In this document: positions 20,367 to 29,044 of the stretch, in pieces
Numbering within the stretch: the stretch's first letter is position 1
Layout of the letters: each line of letters opens with the position of its first letter
DNA from: Pseudomonas anatoliensis
Lineage (GTDB): Bacteria > Pseudomonadota > Gammaproteobacteria > Pseudomonadales > Pseudomonadaceae
Length of the DNA stretch: 64,000 nt
Assembly (NCBI RefSeq): GCF_017976235.1
Contig: NZ_JACVHC010000003.1
Span: 1 to 64,000, forward strand
Direction: 5' to 3'
The notes under the pieces: generated by a model
The model's database searches: none
What the model saw: the letters and a program-made list of their open reading frames with translations, nothing else
What the model was told of the DNA's origin: nothing
Made by a program: the position numbers and the translations under genes

Positions 20367-21140
20367 CCAGAGTTTGCGGGTGACCACCACGATGGCGTTT
20401 CCAGAAGGGGGTTGAACAGCGTCGGGCAACGTTATCCCACCGGCCAGATCCAGGCAACCGGGAATTAGCTTGCGCAGATCGTCGATCACCAGCGCCGGGG
20501 ATTCCTCGGCAATCGGTCGGCCGTGGTTGTAGCCGTAGCTCAGCGCCACACACTTGACCCCCGCCGCTTTCGCCGCCAGTACATCATTGCGCGAGTCGCC
20601 CACGAACAGCGACTGCGAGGCCGGGATGTTGGCCATTTTCATGACGAAGAACAGTGCCGCCGGATCAGGCTTCTGCTGCGGCAGGGTATCGCCGCCGATG
20701 ATCCACTTGAAGTAGCGGCCGATTTTCATCTGATCCAGCAACGGCGCGACGAAACGCTCCGGCTTGTTGGTGATCAAGGCCATGGCCACGCCCTGCTTTT
20801 GCAGCCATTTGAGGGTGTCGCGTACGCCCGGATAAACCACGGTCAGTTCATGGCTGGCGCCGTAGGCTTGCATGAAAACTTCCAGCGCGTGCTCGGCCTC
20901 GACGTCATCCACCGCCGAATGGTCGATGCCGCCGGCCAGCGCCCGACGCACCAATACCGGCGCGCCGTTGCCTACCCATTCGCGAACCGACTCGATGCCA
21001 GCAGGCTGGCGGCCGAGACTGAGCAGCATAGTGTCCACCGCTGCCGCCAGGTCGGGAACCGAGTCGATCAACGTGCCATCCAGATCGAACATCACCAACC
21101 GTGGCAGTTTGCCCGGGAACAGCTGCTCAAAACCGCTCAT
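20322..21140 (-). CDS. gph: phosphoglycolate phosphatase
   Basis: HAD-superfamily phosphatase that removes 2-phosphoglycolate arising from DNA repair. It has 272 residues with motif I FDLDGT at 18-23 (nucleophile D19), motif II TNKPER in the middle, and motif [17 protein letters not shown]. The C-terminus (about the last 20 residues, [17 protein letters not shown]) lies outside the HAD fold and doubles as the trpE leader peptide. The gene overlaps rpe by 4 bp, so rpe-gph-trpE form a transcription unit. Confidence 0.93.
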   Translation of the reverse strand: MSGFEQLFPGKLPRLVMFDLDGTLIDSVPDLAAAVDTMLLSLGRQPAGIESVREWVGNGAPVLVRRALAGGIDHSAVDDVEAEHALEVFMQAYGASHELTVVYPGVRDTLKWLQKQGVAMALITNKPERFVAPLLDQMKIGRYFKWIIGGDTLPQQKPDPAALFFVMKMANIPASQSLFVGDSRNDVLAAKAAGVKCVALSYGYNHGRPIAEESPALVIDDLRKLIPGCLDLAGGITLPDAVQPPSGNAIVVVTRKLWMKVIKALARWRWRA

Positions 21141-21811
21141 GGGCGAGTCAGCGCCAGTTCGGAGCGCATCTTGTCGATGACTTCCTGATAATTCGGCGCG
21201 TTGAAGATCGCCGAGCCAGCGACAAAGGTGTCGGCGCCAGCAGCAGCGATGTCACGGATGTTGTTGACGTTGACGCCGCCGTCGATTTCCAGACGGATAT
21301 CACGGCCCGACGCATCGATGATCGCCCGCGCTTCGCGCAGTTTGTCGAGGGTGCCGGGAATGAACTTCTGCCCGCCGAAACCCGGGTTGACGCTCATCAG
21401 CAAGACCATATCGACTTTGTCGATCACGTACTTGAGCACGTCCAGCGGGGTCGCCGGGTTGAACACCAGACCGGATTTGCAGCCGCCTTCGCGGATCAGT
21501 TGCAGCGAGCGATCGACGTGCAGCGTGGCTTCCGGGTGGAAAGTGATGTAAGTCGCGCCGGCCTCGATGAAGTCGCCAACGATGCGATCCACCGGGCTGA
21601 CCATCAAGTGCGCGTCGATTGGCGCGGTAACGCCGTACTTGCGCAGTGCCGCGCAGACCATCGGGCCGATAGTCAGGTTGGGCACGTAGTGGTTGTCCAT
21701 GACATCGAAGTGGACGAAGTCGGCGCCAGCGGCCAGGACGTTGTCTACTTCTTCGCCGAGGCGGGCGAAGTCGGCAGAGAGAATCGACGGAGCAATTACG
21801 AAGGGCTGCAT
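21137..21811 (-). CDS. rpe: ribulose-phosphate 3-epimerase
   Basis: Interconverts ribulose-5-P and xylulose-5-P in the pentose phosphate pathway. It has 224 residues with barrel motifs [27 protein letters not shown] (metal-binding His/Asp) and [15 protein letters not shown]. The ATG at 21811 follows AAAGG by 6 nt; the longer frame adds 22 residues not found in the family. Its stop overlaps the gph start by 4 bp. Confidence 0.95.
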   Translation of the reverse strand: MQPFVIAPSILSADFARLGEEVDNVLAAGADFVHFDVMDNHYVPNLTIGPMVCAALRKYGVTAPIDAHLMVSPVDRIVGDFIEAGATYITFHPEATLHVDRSLQLIREGGCKSGLVFNPATPLDVLKYVIDKVDMVLLMSVNPGFGGQKFIPGTLDKLREARAIIDASGRDIRLEIDGGVNVNNIRDIAAAGADTFVAGSAIFNAPNYQEVIDKMRSELALTRP

Positions 21812-21925
21812 GACGCACCTTTTCTGAGCTAAATCACGATGGCGCGCATTGTATACCTCAAGTTTCCGCGCGCGCACCGTGACTGCGATGATTGGGTTGT
21901 GCCATGACCGCTAGTCGCCGACGGA

Positions 21926-23074
21926 TCAGTACGCCGCGCGGTAGATCTTCTCGATATCCACGGCGCTGAGCTTGCGCGGGTTGTTGCGCATCAGGCGCTC
22001 GATGCCTGCGGCTTCCACGGCCATGGCCGGGATCGCGTCTTCCGGCACACCGAAACTGCGCAGCCCCGCGGGAATTTCCACCGCCGCGCACAAATCGGTC
22101 ATGGCCTGCACGGCTTTGTCCGCTGCTTCAGTGGCGCTCAGATGCGCCGTTTTCACCCCCATGGCTTCAGCAATATCCTGCATCCGCTCGACGCAGGCCA
22201 TTTTGTTCCAGGTCATGACATACGGCAGCAACAAGGCATTACTGACGCCGTGGGCAATGTTGAAACGCCCGCCCAGCGGATACGCCAGCGCATGCACCGC
22301 ACCGACCCCGGCATTGCCGAACGCCATGCCGGCCATCAGGCTGGCGGTGGCCATGTCTTCGCGCGCTTGCAGATTGGCGCCGTTGGCGTAGGCCTTGGGC
22401 AAGGCGTTGGCGATCAGCTTGATTGCGCCAATGGCGAGGGAGTCGGTAATCGGCGAGGCATTCACCGACAGATAGGATTCGATGGCGTGCACCAGCGCAT
22501 CGACGCCACTGGCAGCAGTGACACTGCGCGGGCAGGTGAGGGTCATTTGCGGACTGACGAGCGCGACGTCCGGTAATAGATAGTCGCTAACGATGCCCTT
22601 CTTCAGCTGCGCGACCTTGTCCGAAAGAATGGCGACGTTGGTCACTTCAGAGCCGGTGCCGGCGGTGGTGGGGATGGCGATCAGGGGCGGGCCTTTACGC
22701 GGCACCTGGTCGATGCCGAACAGATCTTCCAGCGCTCCGTGGTAACCGGCATACGCCGCCACACTTTTGGCGATGTCGATGGCACTGCCGCCGCCGAGGC
22801 CGATCAAGCCGTCGTGCCCACCTTCGCGGTACACGCGCATGCAATCTTCGACGATGGCGATTTCCGGGTCCGGCAGTACCCGGTCGAAAATCTCGTACTC
22901 GCGCCCGCCCAATTGGCACAGCGCCAGCTCGACAGTGCCGGACTTGACCAGCGCGGCGTCGGTGACGATCAGCGGATTGTCGATATCGAGGCGAGTGAGC
23001 TCGGCCGCCAGTTGCTCGATGGCTCCGGCGCCGGTGATCAGTTTGTGAGCGATTTTGAACTGGGAAAGACTCAT
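21926..23074 (-). CDS. iron-containing (group III) alcohol dehydrogenase
   Basis: NAD(P)-dependent oxidoreductase, 382 residues, related to YiaY/FucO/AdhB. It shows the dinucleotide segment GLGGGSAIDIAK (about 95-106), IPTTAGTGSEVTN, and the metal ligands in GVDALVHAIE and HALAYPLGG...HG(V)SN. Substrate not predictable; a role in oxidising an amino-alcohol or aldehyde intermediate linked to the adjacent uptake system is only inference. The ATG at 23074 (MSLSQFKIAHK) is chosen over 23110. Separated from the permease gene upstream by a REPIN, so it may have its own promoter. Confidence 0.86.
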   Translation of the reverse strand: MSLSQFKIAHKLITGAGAIEQLAAELTRLDIDNPLIVTDAALVKSGTVELALCQLGGREYEIFDRVLPDPEIAIVEDCMRVYREGGHDGLIGLGGGSAIDIAKSVAAYAGYHGALEDLFGIDQVPRKGPPLIAIPTTAGTGSEVTNVAILSDKVAQLKKGIVSDYLLPDVALVSPQMTLTCPRSVTAASGVDALVHAIESYLSVNASPITDSLAIGAIKLIANALPKAYANGANLQAREDMATASLMAGMAFGNAGVGAVHALAYPLGGRFNIAHGVSNALLLPYVMTWNKMACVERMQDIAEAMGVKTAHLSATEAADKAVQAMTDLCAAVEIPAGLRSFGVPEDAIPAMAVEAAGIERLMRNNPRKLSAVDIEKIYRAAY

Positions 23075-23198
23075 CGTGCGCAGCCTCTTATAGATGTGGG
23101 AGCTGGGCACAAGATTAGCTGGGGATTTGGGGTTGTCTGCTATTCACCTCATGAATAACCGCCAGAACACCGACCGGATGCGGAGACGATCACTCACG

Positions 23199-23283
23199 TG
23201 TAGGAGCTGCCGAAGGCTGCGATCTTTTGATCTTGAACTTAAAAAACAAGATCAAAAGATCGCAGCCTTCGGCAGCTCCTACA
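23199..23283. repeat. REPIN with perfect 37-bp arms
   Basis: Arms 23199-23235 and 23247-23283 are exact reverse complements around an 11-nt loop. They start TGTAGGAGC and contain the CTGCCGAAGGCTGCGATC core followed by TTTTGATCTTG. Confidence 0.95.
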
Positions 23284-23309
23284 GAGGCGATTTCAATTCG
23301 GGACGTTCG

Positions 23310-24134
23310 TCAGACCTGAGCAGTACGCAATTTCTCGCTACGCCCACGCAGCCATTCCAATGTCAGTAACAGGATCACAGAGAACGCAATCAACAACGTC
23401 GCCGCAGCCGCAATCGTCGGGCTCAGGTTTTCGCGAATCCCGCTGAACATCTGCCGAGGCAAGGTCGCCTGTTCGGGCCCGGCGAGAAAAAGCGTCACCA
23501 CCACCTCATCAAACGAAGTCGCAAAAGCAAACAGCGCCCCGGAAATCACCCCCGGCGCAATCAGCGGCAGGGTCACGCGACGGAAAGCAGTCAACGGCGA
23601 TGCCCCAAGGCTCGCGGCGGCGCGCACCAGGTTATGGTTAAACCCCTGCAACGTCGCCGAAACAGTAATGATCACAAACGGCACACCCAACACCGCATGC
23701 ACCACGATCAGAGAAAAGAAGCTGTTGCCCAGGCCCAGCGGCGCGAAGAACAGATAACTCGCCACGCCGATGATCACCACCGGCACGACCATCGGCGAAA
23801 TCACCAGCGCCATCACCAGCGCCTTGCCGGGGAAGTCGCCACGGGTCAGGCCGATGGCCGCCAGCGTACCGAAGATCATCGCCAGCACGGTCGCGGCCGG
23901 GGCGACGATGATGCTGTTCTTCAGGGCGCGCATCCACTCGGCCGAAGCGAAGAAGTCGTGATACCACTGCAGCGAGAAGCCCTGCAGCGGGTACACCAGA
24001 AAACTGCCCGAGTTGAACGAGAGCGGAATAATCACCAGCACCGGCAGAATCAGAAACAGCAGAATCAAGCCGCAGAGAATCCGCAAGCTGTAGAACCACA
24101 CCCGTTCGATGGGCGACATGTAAGGACTCAGCAT
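23310..24134 (-). CDS. agtD: ABC transporter permease (AgtD, PotI-like)
   Basis: Inner-membrane permease of an amino-acid/polyamine-type importer. It has 274 residues with six predicted helices and the EAA loop RAAASLGASPLTAFRRVTLPLIAPG (about 185-209) that docks on the ATPase. Fourth gene of an ATPase-binding protein-permease-permease operon that matches agtABCD of P. aeruginosa in order and neighbourhood (rpe one side, agtSR the other); that system imports 4-aminobutyrate and 5-aminovalerate. The gene letter is assigned by position. Confidence 0.82.
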   Translation of the reverse strand: MLSPYMSPIERVWFYSLRILCGLILLFLILPVLVIIPLSFNSGSFLVYPLQGFSLQWYHDFFASAEWMRALKNSIIVAPAATVLAMIFGTLAAIGLTRGDFPGKALVMALVISPMVVPVVIIGVASYLFFAPLGLGNSFFSLIVVHAVLGVPFVIITVSATLQGFNHNLVRAAASLGASPLTAFRRVTLPLIAPGVISGALFAFATSFDEVVVTLFLAGPEQATLPRQMFSGIRENLSPTIAAAATLLIAFSVILLLTLEWLRGRSEKLRTAQV

Positions 24135-24146
24135 TTCAAACTCCCC

Positions 24147-25394
24147 TTAGCTCAGGCGCAGGCGACTGGCGCCCACCAGCCAGCTGTAGATCAGATAAAG
24201 CACCACGGTCGCCAGCAGCAACAAGCCGCCCAGCGCAGTGGCCATGCCCCAGTTGATGCTGGTGTTGGTGTAGAAGGCGACGAAGTAGCTGACCATTTGA
24301 TCGTTCGGGCTGCCGAGCAGCGCCGGGGTGATGTAGTAGCCGATGGCGAGGATGAACACCAACAGGCAGCCGGCACCGACGCCTGCATAGGTCTGCGGGA
24401 AGTACACCCGCCAGAAACTCGCGAACGGGTGGCAGCCGAGGGAAATCGCGGCGCGCATGTAGGTGGGCGAGATGCCTTTCATCACGCTGTAGATCGGCAG
24501 GATCATGAACGGCAGCAGGATGTGCACCATCGAGATGTACACGCCGGTGCGGTTGAACACCAGTTCCAGCGGCTTATCGATGATGCCCATCGCCATAAGC
24601 CCGCTGTTGATGAGGCCGCCCGATTGCAGCAACACAATCCACGCCGCCACTCGCACCAGAATCGAAGTCCAGAATGGCAGCAGCACCAGAATCATCAGCA
24701 GGTTGCTCTGACGCGACGGCAGGTTCGCCAGCAAGTACGCCAACGGATACGCCAGCACCAGGCAAATCACGGTAATGACCAGGCCCATCCAGAAGGTACG
24801 GGCGAAGATGTCGAGGTAGATCGCCTGGTCCGGGGTGGCCGGGGCGATTTCGCCGAGGTCGTCGATACGGTGATCGACCGACGCCAGCAAGTAATACGGG
24901 GTGATGCTACTGGTATTGCGCTTGACCGCTTGCCAGTAGGCCGGATCGCCCCAGCGTTCATCGAGGGCCTCCAGCGCTTCTTTATAAGAGGCCGGTTCGC
25001 TGGCGAATGGCAACGCCCGGGCCGTTTTGGTCAGCAGGCTGCGATAGCCGGCCAACTCCATGTTCAAGCGCTTGGACAAATCGCCCAGCGTCTGGTTTTT
25101 GCGCGCCTCGGCGAGGTCGTCGCTCGCCGCTTTGTAGACGGGTTCAGCGGGCAGGCCACGGCCGTCCCAACTGGCGATGGCCACCACGGTGCGCGGCAGG
25201 CCGCCGACCACTTCAGGGTTGCCGACGCTTTTGTAGAGCAGCGCCACGATCGGCACCAGAAACACCAGCAGCAGGAAAATCACCAGCGGCGCAATCAGCG
25301 CCTGCGCTTTCCAGCGATTAACCCGCTCGGCGCGCTTGAGCTTCTGCTTCAAGGTGGGGCTGGCGCCCTCGTTCAGGGGAACGGCGATGGCCAT
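24147..25394 (-). CDS. agtC: ABC transporter permease (AgtC, PotH-like) with long periplasmic insertion
   Basis: Second inner-membrane permease of the importer, 415 residues. The first helix (about 34-57) is followed by a hydrophilic stretch of about 140 residues rich in Leu/Ala/Lys before the second helix (near 200), then five more helices and an EAA loop (MRAAISLGCHPFASFWRVYFPQTYAG). The long insertion must lie in the periplasm and is much larger than in classical PotH. The ATG at 25394 is preferred to 25430. Only 12 bp separate it from agtD. Confidence 0.82.
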   Translation of the reverse strand: MAIAVPLNEGASPTLKQKLKRAERVNRWKAQALIAPLVIFLLLVFLVPIVALLYKSVGNPEVVGGLPRTVVAIASWDGRGLPAEPVYKAASDDLAEARKNQTLGDLSKRLNMELAGYRSLLTKTARALPFASEPASYKEALEALDERWGDPAYWQAVKRNTSSITPYYLLASVDHRIDDLGEIAPATPDQAIYLDIFARTFWMGLVITVICLVLAYPLAYLLANLPSRQSNLLMILVLLPFWTSILVRVAAWIVLLQSGGLINSGLMAMGIIDKPLELVFNRTGVYISMVHILLPFMILPIYSVMKGISPTYMRAAISLGCHPFASFWRVYFPQTYAGVGAGCLLVFILAIGYYITPALLGSPNDQMVSYFVAFYTNTSINWGMATALGGLLLLATVVLYLIYSWLVGASRLRLS

Positions 25395-25477
25395 GACGTA
25401 CTCCGCAAATCTCTGGATGGGCGGCATCACGCAATGTGATGCCGCATTACATCAACAATCAAAAATCACACCACCCC

Positions 25478-25771
25478 TGTAGGAGCTGTCGAGTGCAACG
25501 AGGCTGCGATCTATTGATCTTCAAAGGCAAAATCAAAAGATCGCAGCCTTCGGCAGCTCCTACAGGTCATGCGCGCATCTCTGTAGGAGCTGTCGAGTGC
25601 AACGAAGCTGCGATCTGTTGATCTTGAAAGGCCAAATCAAAAGATCGCAGCCTTCGGCAGCTCCTACAGGTCATGCGTGCATCCCTGTAGGAGCTGTCGA
25701 GTGCAACGAGGCTGCGATCTGTTGATCTTGAAAGCCAAATCAAAAGATCGCAGCCTTCGGCAGCTCCTACA
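25478..25771. repeat. tandem array of three REPINs, 104-bp period
   Basis: Three near-identical palindromic units at 25478-25564, 25582-25668 and 25686-25771, starting exactly 104 bp apart. Each left arm carries an extra GTGCAACG absent from the right arm and from other REPINs in this window, so the array arose by tandem duplication of one variant. It lies between the binding-protein gene (25781) and agtC (25394) inside one operon and ends 10 bp beyond the binding-protein stop. Confidence 0.95.
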
Positions 25772-25780
25772 GACGAAGGA

Positions 25781-26824
25781 TTACTTCGCCGCCCAGGAGT
25801 TGAAACGCTGCTCGAGCTGCTCGCCGTTGTCAGCCCAGAAGCTGACGTCGATCTGCACCTGGTTGGCGATGTTTTCCGGCGTGGTCGGCATGTCTTTCAG
25901 GACGTCCTTGGCCAGCAGCGGTACGGCTTGAGTGTTGGCCGGGCCGTAGGCGATGTTTTCCGAGTAGGTCTTCTGCTGCTGCGGCTGTACGGAGAAGGCG
26001 ATGAATTTCTTCGCAGCTTCGGCACGCTTGGCGTCCAGACCTTTCGGGATAGCCCATGCGTCGAAGTCGTAGATGCCGCCGTTCCACACCACTTTCAGAT
26101 TGGATTCTTTCTGCACCGCAGCAATCCGACCGTTGTAGGCCGAGCTCATGACAACGTCACCGGAAGCCAGATACTGCGGCGGCTGCGCACCGGCCTCCCA
26201 CCACTGGATGCTTGGTTTCAGCTCATCGAGTTTCTTGAACGCACGATCCTGTCCGCCCTTGCTGGCCAGTTCTTTGTAGACGTCTTTCGGCGCCACACCA
26301 TCGGCCATCAAAGCGAACTCAAGGGTGTACTTGGCACCTTTACGCAGGCCACGCTTGCCCGGGAATTTCTTGGTGTCCCAGAAATCGACCCAACTGGTTG
26401 GCGCGGTTTTCAGCTTGTCGGCGTTGTACGCGAGCACGGTCGACCAGACGAAGAAACCTACGCCGCACGGCTGGATTGCGCCTTTGACGTAATCTTCGGT
26501 CTTGCCGAACAGCGCAGGATCCAGTGGCTCGAACATGTCTTCGTCACAGCCACGGGACAGTTCCGGCGACTCAACCTCCACCAGATCCCACGACACGCTC
26601 TTGGTGTCGACCATGGCTTTGACCTTGGCCATTTCACCGTTGTACTCGCCAGCAACGATCTTGCCGTTGCCCGCTGCTTCCCACGGTGCATAGAAGGCTT
26701 TGACTTGCGCAGCCTTGTTCGCCCCGCCAAACGACACCACGGTCAAATCCGGGCCAGCGGCCATTGCGCTTGCCGCACCCATCAGGCCCAGGGTAAGGGC
26801 GGTGAACTTCAGGGATCTCAACAT
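25781..26824 (-). CDS. agtB: periplasmic substrate-binding protein (AgtB, PotD/F-like)
   Basis: Ligand receptor of the importer, 347 residues, with a signal peptide (1-22, SAMA-AGPD). The mature protein has the extracellular solute-binding fold of polyamine/mannopine-type receptors: VVSFGGANKAAQ, WDLVEVESPELSRGCDEDMFEPLD, and a late FDAWAIPKG motif. By synteny with P. aeruginosa agtABCD the ligand is expected to be GABA or 5-aminovalerate. The stop codon lies only 10 bp before the REPIN array that separates it from the permease genes. Confidence 0.83.
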   Translation of the reverse strand: MLRSLKFTALTLGLMGAASAMAAGPDLTVVSFGGANKAAQVKAFYAPWEAAGNGKIVAGEYNGEMAKVKAMVDTKSVSWDLVEVESPELSRGCDEDMFEPLDPALFGKTEDYVKGAIQPCGVGFFVWSTVLAYNADKLKTAPTSWVDFWDTKKFPGKRGLRKGAKYTLEFALMADGVAPKDVYKELASKGGQDRAFKKLDELKPSIQWWEAGAQPPQYLASGDVVMSSAYNGRIAAVQKESNLKVVWNGGIYDFDAWAIPKGLDAKRAEAAKKFIAFSVQPQQQKTYSENIAYGPANTQAVPLLAKDVLKDMPTTPENIANQVQIDVSFWADNGEQLEQRFNSWAAK

Positions 26825-26871
26825 TTATTGTTCTCTCCACGTGCAGGGTTGGTGTTGGAACTACGGGGCGC

Positions 26872-27996
26872 TCAGTGCGCCTCTTGAAGAGGGTCAAGCG
26901 CGCGAACGTGCTCGACCTGCCAGCCAAGCGGAACCACGTCGCCGACGCTGAGCCCTGGATCGAGCTCGGCAATCGGTTGTTTCACGAAGAAGTCGGTCTT
27001 GCCGCAGACTTCCAGGCGCACCCGGACGTGGTCGCCCAGATAGATGAATTCCGCCACCCTCCCTGAGAAGCGGTTAACGCATTGATCACTCGAACCGTTG
27101 AGGCTGACGCGCTCCGGACGGATCGACAGGGTCACCGGTTCGCCGGTCTGGCCGACGTTGACCGCCAGCGCCTCGACCTTCTCGCCACGGCCCAACTCGA
27201 CCACGCAGCGTTCGCCGTTCTGGCTGAGCAACCGGCCGTTTAGCCGGTTGTTCTCGCCGATGAAGTTGGCAACGAAGGTGTTTTTCGGTTCTTCGTAGAG
27301 GCTGCGCGGCGGCGCAATCTGCTGGATTTCGCCCTGATGGAACACGGCGACGCGATCGGACATGGTCAGTGCTTCGCCCTGATCGTGGGTCACGTAGACC
27401 ACGGTCACGCCGAGGCGCTGGTGCAGGTGTTTGATTTCCATCTGCATGTGTTCACGCAGTTGTTTGTCGAGGGCGCCGAGGGGTTCGTCCATCAACACCA
27501 GTTGCGGTTCGAACACCAACGCGCGGGCCAGCGCCACACGTTGCTGCTGGCCGCCGGACAACTGCGCCGGATAACGCTGGGCGAAGGCATCGAGCTGGAC
27601 CATGCTCAGGACTTTTTTCACCTTGTCGCTGACGTCGCTTTTGTTCAGGCCACGCACGCTCAACGGGAACGCGAGGTTTTCGGCCACGGTCATGTGCGGG
27701 AACAGCGCGTAGTTCTGGAACACCATGCCGATGTCGCGCTTGTGCGGCGGTACGTTGTTGATCGAGCGACCGGCCAGCAGAATCTCACCGGCAGTCGGCG
27801 TTTCGAAACCGGCGAGCATCATCAGGCTGGTGGTCTTGCCGGAACCGGACGGCCCGAGCAGGGTGAGGAATTCGCCTTTGCGAATGTCCAGGTTGAGGTC
27901 TTTGACGATCAGGTTCTCGCCGTCGTAGCTCTTCTGCACTCCACGAAAGCTGACCAGCACATCACTGGCCCCTGCGCTTGTATCGACCTGGCTCAT
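26872..27996 (-). CDS. agtA: ABC transporter ATPase (AgtA, PotA-like)
   Basis: Cytoplasmic ATPase that powers the importer. It has 374 residues with Walker A GPSGSGKTT (about 48-56), signature LSGGQQQRVALARAL (about 143-157), Walker B LVLMDEPLGALD, the H-loop THD, and a C-terminal TOBE domain (about 280-370) as in polyamine-type ATPases. The ATG at 27996 (MSQVDTS) is used; an ATG two codons upstream is equally possible. First gene of the operon, with the REPIN and response-regulator gene upstream. Confidence 0.84.
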   Translation of the reverse strand: MSQVDTSAGASDVLVSFRGVQKSYDGENLIVKDLNLDIRKGEFLTLLGPSGSGKTTSLMMLAGFETPTAGEILLAGRSINNVPPHKRDIGMVFQNYALFPHMTVAENLAFPLSVRGLNKSDVSDKVKKVLSMVQLDAFAQRYPAQLSGGQQQRVALARALVFEPQLVLMDEPLGALDKQLREHMQMEIKHLHQRLGVTVVYVTHDQGEALTMSDRVAVFHQGEIQQIAPPRSLYEEPKNTFVANFIGENNRLNGRLLSQNGERCVVELGRGEKVEALAVNVGQTGEPVTLSIRPERVSLNGSSDQCVNRFSGRVAEFIYLGDHVRVRLEVCGKTDFFVKQPIAELDPGLSVGDVVPLGWQVEHVRALDPLQEAH

Positions 27997-28224
27997 ACCC
28001 ACACCTTTGTTGTTGATGACTGCTTGTGTATCAAGCCTAGTGGCTGGCGGCAGTCACGCAAATCGGGGCGCAGGAGAGAATGGCCTCAGCCGGATGGAAG
28101 GTTGGGGGTAGGGATTGCCCTACAAGGATGGCGCGGATTGGCAAGCGAGATACGAGCGACAAGCTGCGAGCCGCAAGAACGGGCAAAAGCGCCTGTCGCT
28201 AACAGATATGCCCACACCCCCCTC
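27997..28224 (-). promoter_or_regulatory. agt operon upstream region
   Basis: Non-coding 228 bp upstream of agtA, expected to hold the operon promoter and the AgtR site. I do not recognise a convincing -35/-10 pair. About 28147-28178 resembles a second intergenic repeat type of fluorescent pseudomonads (alternating AAGCTGCGAGC blocks). Confidence 0.35.
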
Positions 28225-28309
28225 TGTAGGAGCTGCCGAAGGCTGCGATCTTTTGATCTTGTTTTTTAAGATCTAGATCAAAAGATCGCAGCCTTCGGCA
28301 GCTCCTACA
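28225..28309. repeat. REPIN, GTAGGAGCTGCC family
   Basis: Two ~35-nt inverted arms around a short T/A-rich loop, immediately 3' of the response-regulator gene. Confidence 0.92.
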
Positions 28310-28325
28310 GGGGATCGCGTTCAGG

Positions 28326-28961
28326 TCAGAGGAGTTTGTGTTCCATCGCGTACTTCACCAACTCGGCCAGCGAAGTGATGTTGAGCTTCTGCATCAGCCG
28401 CGCCTTGTGCGTGCTGATGGTTTTGCTACTCAGGGCCAGTTGCTGGGCGATGTCATTGACGTTGGCGCCTTGGGCCAGACGCTCGAACACCGAGAACTCG
28501 CGTTCGGACAACAGCGAATGCAACGGCCGCGAATCAGTCAGACCGACTTCGAAGACCATGCGGTCGGCCAGATCCGGATCGATATAGCGCCCGCCCGCCG
28601 CGACTTTACGAATGGCGGTGAGCAGCAGCGCCGGATCACTGTCCTTGGTCGCGTAACCCGCGGCGCCGACCTTTAACGCACGCGCGGCCATTTGCGCTTC
28701 GTCGTGCATCGACAGCACCAGAATCGCTGGCGGATTATTCAGCGCGCGGATTCGCGGGATTGCTTCCAGCCCGTTGACCCCAGGCATGGAGATGTCGAGC
28801 AAGACCACTTCGCACGGCACATGGCGCAGGGTCTCGAGCAATTGTTCGCCATTGCTCGCCTCCCCCACCACCAGCAGATCCTTGGCCAGGCCGATCAATT
28901 GCTTGATGCCCTCGCGGACGATGGTGTGGTCTTCGGCTACCAGTACACGGATCACTTGCAT
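28326..28961 (-). CDS. agtR: LuxR-type response regulator (AgtR)
   Basis: NarL/FixJ-family two-component regulator, 211 residues. The receiver domain has the acidic pair E10-D11 and phosphorylation site D56 in LLDISMPG; the C-terminal helix-turn-helix (FSVFERLAQGANVNDIAQQLALSSKTISTH, about 145-175) binds DNA. It lies between the agt importer and a histidine kinase gene, matching agtR (PA0601), which activates agtABCD in P. aeruginosa. Possibly co-transcribed with the kinase upstream. Confidence 0.85.
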   Translation of the reverse strand: MQVIRVLVAEDHTIVREGIKQLIGLAKDLLVVGEASNGEQLLETLRHVPCEVVLLDISMPGVNGLEAIPRIRALNNPPAILVLSMHDEAQMAARALKVGAAGYATKDSDPALLLTAIRKVAAGGRYIDPDLADRMVFEVGLTDSRPLHSLLSEREFSVFERLAQGANVNDIAQQLALSSKTISTHKARLMQKLNITSLAELVKYAMEHKLL

Positions 28962-29013
28962 GCTCCTCGATTGTTGTTTTCAACGGCAAAAGATCGCATT
29001 GATCGCATCCCCC

Positions 29014-29044
29014 TGTAGGAGCTGCCGCAGGCTGCGATCTTTTA
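29014..29044. repeat. REP singlet abutting the agtS stop codon
   Basis: One GTAGGAGCTGCCG(C)AGGCTGCGATCTT arm reaching the TAA of the kinase gene. A partial AAAAGATCGCA at 28988 suggests a decayed second arm. Confidence 0.7.

Noticed and set aside
25478..25771. CRISPR-like array
   Set aside because: The units are long palindromes 104 bp apart with nearly identical content throughout, no variable spacers and no cas genes nearby. They are REPINs.
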